Shown: positions 59,740-64,000 of the stretch, in pieces
Position numbering within the stretch: position 1 is the first letter of the stretch
Layout of the letters: every line of letters starts with the position of its first letter
Assembly (NCBI GenBank): GCA_949752745.1
Contig: OX457027.1
Location: 62,850,329-62,914,328, forward strand
From: Protula sp. h YS-2021
Taxonomy: Eukaryota; Annelida; Polychaeta; Sabellida; Serpulidae
Length of the DNA stretch: 64,000 bases
Direction of reading: 5' to 3'
Notes under the pieces: model-generated
What the model was told of the DNA's origin: nothing
The model's input: the letters and a program-made list of their open reading frames with translations, nothing else
The model's database searches: none
Made by a program: the position numbers and the translations under genes

Positions 59740-62700
59740 GGGTTTTTGTCTGTACAATCTGCCTTTCTTAAGTTTTCTTGAGCAAATCTAACTTGGCAAT
59801 TCAGCGCTCGTTGGATTTTCTGTTGCTATTTTTTCGGATTTTGAGAGCAAAGTACATTATTTTCCATCTGGAAAGACTAAACATCCTTAACGTTGTTTTT
59901 GCGCATTTATGGCATTTGTTAGATTCATGGGCCTCGCCCTCAAGTAAAATCCTGGCAGGTGTGCTGTGTGTAGAAGTCGATTCGGGCTTCTTGGACACTG
60001 TTTCCATATATCGAATTCCATTCTCTTTTATTAAAATTTTTGATTCAGCCTCCACCCCCATCCCCCAAGGAATAGTCTAGTATCTGCTGTGCTTGGAAGG
60101 GCAGTGGTGGGGGTGATGGTATTTGCTTGAATCGAAGAACCTAATTTTCGTGGGAATAACTACATTAAGGTTATGAATTCCGGGTCCTGGGCGTCTTGGA
60201 GACTTGGAACTATAACGTTTCAACCGTTTTTTCCTGGGGATGTGTTCTTTCTTTGCTTTCGTTAGGTTGAAAATATTGATCTAAATTGTAGAACTATAAC
60301 TCAAGTGGACAATTTTCATTGAAATCCTATTCTTTGAATGAAAAGATTTATGTTCTTTCAAAACCACAAAACAGGTAAATGTCAAAACACAAAGGGACAT
60401 AGAGCCTTTTTACATGGGCTTTTATGTACATTTCATTTATCCGTGCCGCAACTGATATTGATGTATTTTAATGTAGTTCTAACAGATTTTCTTGATATTT
60501 CAATCAAGAGTTATCATAATGGATGTTAAATGTGAAAAAGGATGTTTTTGAGGTGGCAAACAATAGCTGCAACTGATTTTCTAATGATATTTTAGTATTG
60601 AAAGCGTCTGCCTTTAAAGATTTGACAGATGTTTTTGAATGGTCATACAATATCGGTGCATTGATGAATGATTGATGCGGGGTGTGATGTTGCACAAGAT
60701 TAAATAGATATTTTAATCGGTACGTTTCTGCGTCACAACAACCTATAAATTTAATTCTTTAAATTATATCACATGCCAAAACGACTGTTATCATTTCTTA
60801 GTTATAGCCAGGTGAATAGCAGAAAGGTGCACGTAGTTTTGATAAAGTCTTGGCACCTTAATTTATGAAGCCCAGTATAGATAACTGCTATCTGTTTGTT
60901 TAAAAAGCGACATGGCCGTTTTCTGGTGGAAAAAAGTGTCTGCAAACCACATTACACCAACGGTAACAAAATATGACTTTTGCCAATGGACAAAAGTGAG
61001 AGGAGGGGAGATTTAACAGGACGTACTTTCTACCTGAGGAATAGAGCTGTGATCAACTATTGTGTATTATACCTGTATACTATAAGATATTTGCTGTGAC
61101 TTATCGTGTATCGTGAAATAGTTTGGATGAAGACACACGACCTTTCGACACAGCGAAAGCTCAGATACACTGTTATCGGCGTGGTAGCAATGGTATGAGG
61201 CACAATTCTTCGACTTAGCACATTTTGTTTTGACAGTCACGGCCAGTAACAGTGGACTGAGCTGTATCTCCTAGCACAGGAGCTGCGCTCGTCTTGACGC
61301 ACATCTGCCGTTTTGGCGAAGTCCTAGAAATCCCTGACAGTTATTGCCGTGATGGATGCCCTTATCACTCGTAACACAATAGTTTGATAAATGTTCCAGG
61401 CATCGTAAATAGGCATCATCAAACATTAGACCCTTTTATAGAATTCAATAACTTTTCATTTTGGTCCCTGACTCCGAGTGTGACAGGTAATGAACATATA
61501 TCATTCTCCCTGGCGTGACGTATGCACATTGTTAATGAACAAAATTCATTGAAAAGACAGAAAAAAACATTGATTCGGTTTGATGGAAAACAGATTGACC
61601 TGATTGGAAGCAATTTTTCTTTACAAATATATTTACGCCGGAAAAGACTGCATATATCCCAGAACCCTGTACCTTTGTTCCTCGTGTTAATACTGTATGG
61701 AAAAAATTGAAAGTTTGTAAAAAAAACTGAAATACTTTACTTGTCCTAACTACAGGCAGTCACCCCCCCCCCCCCACACACACACACGTACCCAATTCCA
61801 CATATTAAACGATTTTGCCACATACATTAAGTATCATCTTTTGTTTGCTCAGAGTTATCAGATTGAATAGCTTTTATACTGATAGAAGAGGCCTGTGTAG
61901 AGTATAAAGCATTATTATGTCCCTAAAAGTACAGAAACTGTGATTTTCCTGAGATTGTTAAAAATGTGCTGAAAAATTAAATCGTTAATAAAAAAGTAAT
62001 GTTTTAGATCCGTCTGCAAGACTGATAGCTTGTGACCAGGCATAACAATTAAAGTGATTTACAGAATACGGTAAATGGAAAACCGCATAAACATGTCGGC
62101 TCTTATCTTAACAATTAATCCTTAACAGCAAACTGAAATTAGCAAGAATTTTTTTGGCCACCTTTCAGTAAAATCTGAAATAGTTTCTAAAATTATAAGC
62201 AGTACATGCCACAAAACATTAAGCACATGAATCTGACAGAATTGCCATTTTCCACCGATCCACTAAACCGTCTTTAGTGAACTGCCACCTCTTTCGCAAG
62301 AAAATGTTCTTTTTTTCTGTCGAATAAGGAAACGTAACTTAGGTAAATTCAGTCAACTAACTAGAAATTGGGACTTCAACAGTGAGCATAAAATATACGG
62401 TCGCTAACAAGGTGTGCCAGTACAATATAAACTCAATCACTCATGTCAAGTTCGGTCAGCCATCTTCTTTTGTTCCAATTTGCAGTGTCACATCTAATAA
62501 ACACCCAATTTTGGTTAGATTCTTTATTTCCGCGAAGACAACAAAAAGAAGGTCTTCTCTCCAGGTTTTTTTTCCTCTCCGGTTATTTTCAGTTTGCAGA
62601 TCTTAAAGTTTCTCATTTAGCAAGTGTCTTTTCGATTAGCTGTTTTGTAGAAGTTTGGGGTTGAAGAAGAACAGTAATATCTCTAAATAAGAAAAAAAAA

Positions 62701-63505
62701 ACAGAAGAAAAAAAATACCGGTTCCCTTTTTTAGAAGCCAAACCACCAAAAAGAAGAGAGGGTGTTCATTAGATGTTTGTTTGCCTATCCATATGTCACT
62801 GTTCCATTTTCGCTTTCTAATATCTCCAGAGCGATTCCACTTAAAAGTTTGCAAAATTTCCAGGTGACGATATGTATTTTGTGCCATCTTATTTTTTTTT
62901 AAATCAAAGTTCTTCAGTTTGAGAAGTTGAACATATTTTTGTAATGTTAACCCCCCCCCCCCCCCCAAAAAAAAAAATGTTGCCAACAGCTGATCAAACG
63001 ACTTTTGGTGTGGGTCTTCGAACTCCATGATAGCCCCCCCCCCCCCCCTCCCTACCCCCGCATCACATCTTCCTGCAGGCCCTGACTAAAGCACTTTAGT
63101 TGCTGTAGTTGCGAGTAGCCTGCCGTTGATCACAGTACCTTATTTGCGGGTGGGCATAGGTGCTCAGCAACCTCTTGGCACATGTTGCACGGCTTTGTCG
63201 CACTGGGCGTGTCAGACGGAATTTTGTGTTGTCACCTCATTACCAACTGCCAACTTTTGCACCCATCATGGGTTAGAATGCAGAAAAACAAAGAGACAGA
63301 CGGATCCCTATGGGAAGGTTTTCTGCATAGGCCACCCGACACTTGTCAATCCACAGTTCTTAACCTTACTGGTCGCTGAGGGAAGTAGATGCTTGGAATT
63401 AAGGCAAAACATTAAATGTAGATTTTGTTGTTGCTGTTTTAACACGACGCTGTGTGCATGGACAGAAAAGTTCCAACTAAAGGATGCCATAAAGGGCACA
63501 TTTGT
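59740..63505. other. Gene-free stretch
   Basis: No coding motif recognised. A C run with a CA microsatellite lies at about 61764-61787, and long C runs at 62949-62966 and 63035-63049. Confidence 0.35.
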
Positions 63506-63511
63506 CAAACT

Positions 63512-63898
63512 AAACCCACGCCGGTATTCAGTAACGTGGCTCAACCCAAACTTACACTCAAACTCTAAATTTGAGCTAAGTATGAGCTTCACTCATTCAA
63601 TAAGCAAAATGAGTCTAGATTAGAAGGCGGCTTAAAGTCAAGTTAAGTCAAATAAGCTAGCTGGTGAACTTTTGTCTTACCATAATCTGTATAAATACTT
63701 TATTCGAGTCATTTTAAATTATACAAGCAAACATTTCTTCCCCTGCCCAAAGAAAGGGCCAAGTGTTAAGCGGAGTTTCGACACTGATAAGCTGAAACTG
63801 ATATTTTGAGCAAATGTTTCAGTGAGTTCGAAACTCAGATTTTAGACTCAGTTTGAGAATGAGTTTGAGCTAGGTTACTGAATAATGGCGCTGGTTTG
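63512..63898. mobile_element. Inverted-terminal MITE (GGTATTCAGTAAC type)
   Basis: Left aaacccacgccggtattcag then taac; right gttactgaataatggcgctg then gttt. These are inverse copies over about 24 bp. Just inside, ctcaaac/gtttgag words alternate on both sides (gtttgagaatgagtttgagc on the right). No coding frame is supported. An open frame on the + strand ending at 63623 runs into its left end and is probably chance. Confidence 0.65.
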
Positions 63899-64000
63899 CT
63901 TAAGGTGAGCTTTCGGAAATGAAAGTCCAGACTCAGGTTCAAATTCACACACAGCATTTTCAATCGGAGACCCGCGCAGCTCATAAAACACATAAGGTGA

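Noticed and set aside
63126..63623. 165-residue open frame on the plus strand
   Set aside because: No recognisable motif, and its end runs into an inverted-terminal element.
1..64000. CRISPR array or bacterial operon
   Set aside because: Direct repeats present are satellites and minisatellites of eukaryotic type; genes are spliced.

Overview
The window is eukaryotic. Both host genes are split by introns with GT/AG borders, there is no operon structure, and most of the sequence is AT-rich non-coding DNA packed with transposon remnants. Element types (a Tx1/L1-like LINE, a DIRS-like retrotransposon, Mutator-like elements, Helentron-like units with GTCC microsatellites) and a METTL17 orthologue fit an animal genome. 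A marine invertebrate is the most likely source, possibly a mollusc, brachiopod or other lophotrochozoan. I cannot fix the species.

Layout. 1-1796: satellite array with a 504-bp higher-order unit made of three ~168-bp monomers. 2000-13700: three related repeat segments in alternating orientation, a CpG-rich degenerate array (about 7560-9560), and a decayed DIRS-like element (RT, RNase H and tyrosine recombinase pieces, 10690-12444). 14033-21014: a full-length two-ORF LINE bounded by an exact 15-bp target duplication; the C-terminal half of its ORF1 is a NADAR (YbiA-like) domain. 21540-23936: two copies of a ~506-bp DNA element plus three Helentron-like units, one of them nested. 25851-37604: METTL17, thirteen recognisable coding exons on the + strand with transposons in its introns. 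37627-41423: two elements whose inverted ends are tandem short repeats; one holds a decayed Mutator-like transposase. 42393-48036: a multi-exon C2H2 zinc-finger gene on the - strand. 48283-49043: a long inverted repeat just upstream of it. 49767-55330: more copies of the 9-bp-duplication family and two more Helentron-like elements, one carrying a 178-bp minisatellite. 56300-64000: gene-poor, with two short inverted-terminal elements.

Host biology: METTL17 is a mitochondrial ribosome assembly factor. The zinc-finger protein is probably a nuclear DNA-binding protein of unknown target. The rest is a dense record of mobile-element insertion, often nested, with several duplications that fix element boundaries exactly. 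The most notable observation is the LINE ORF1 fused to a NADAR domain, a family known to reverse ADP-ribosylation and so unexpected in a retrotransposon RNA-binding protein.
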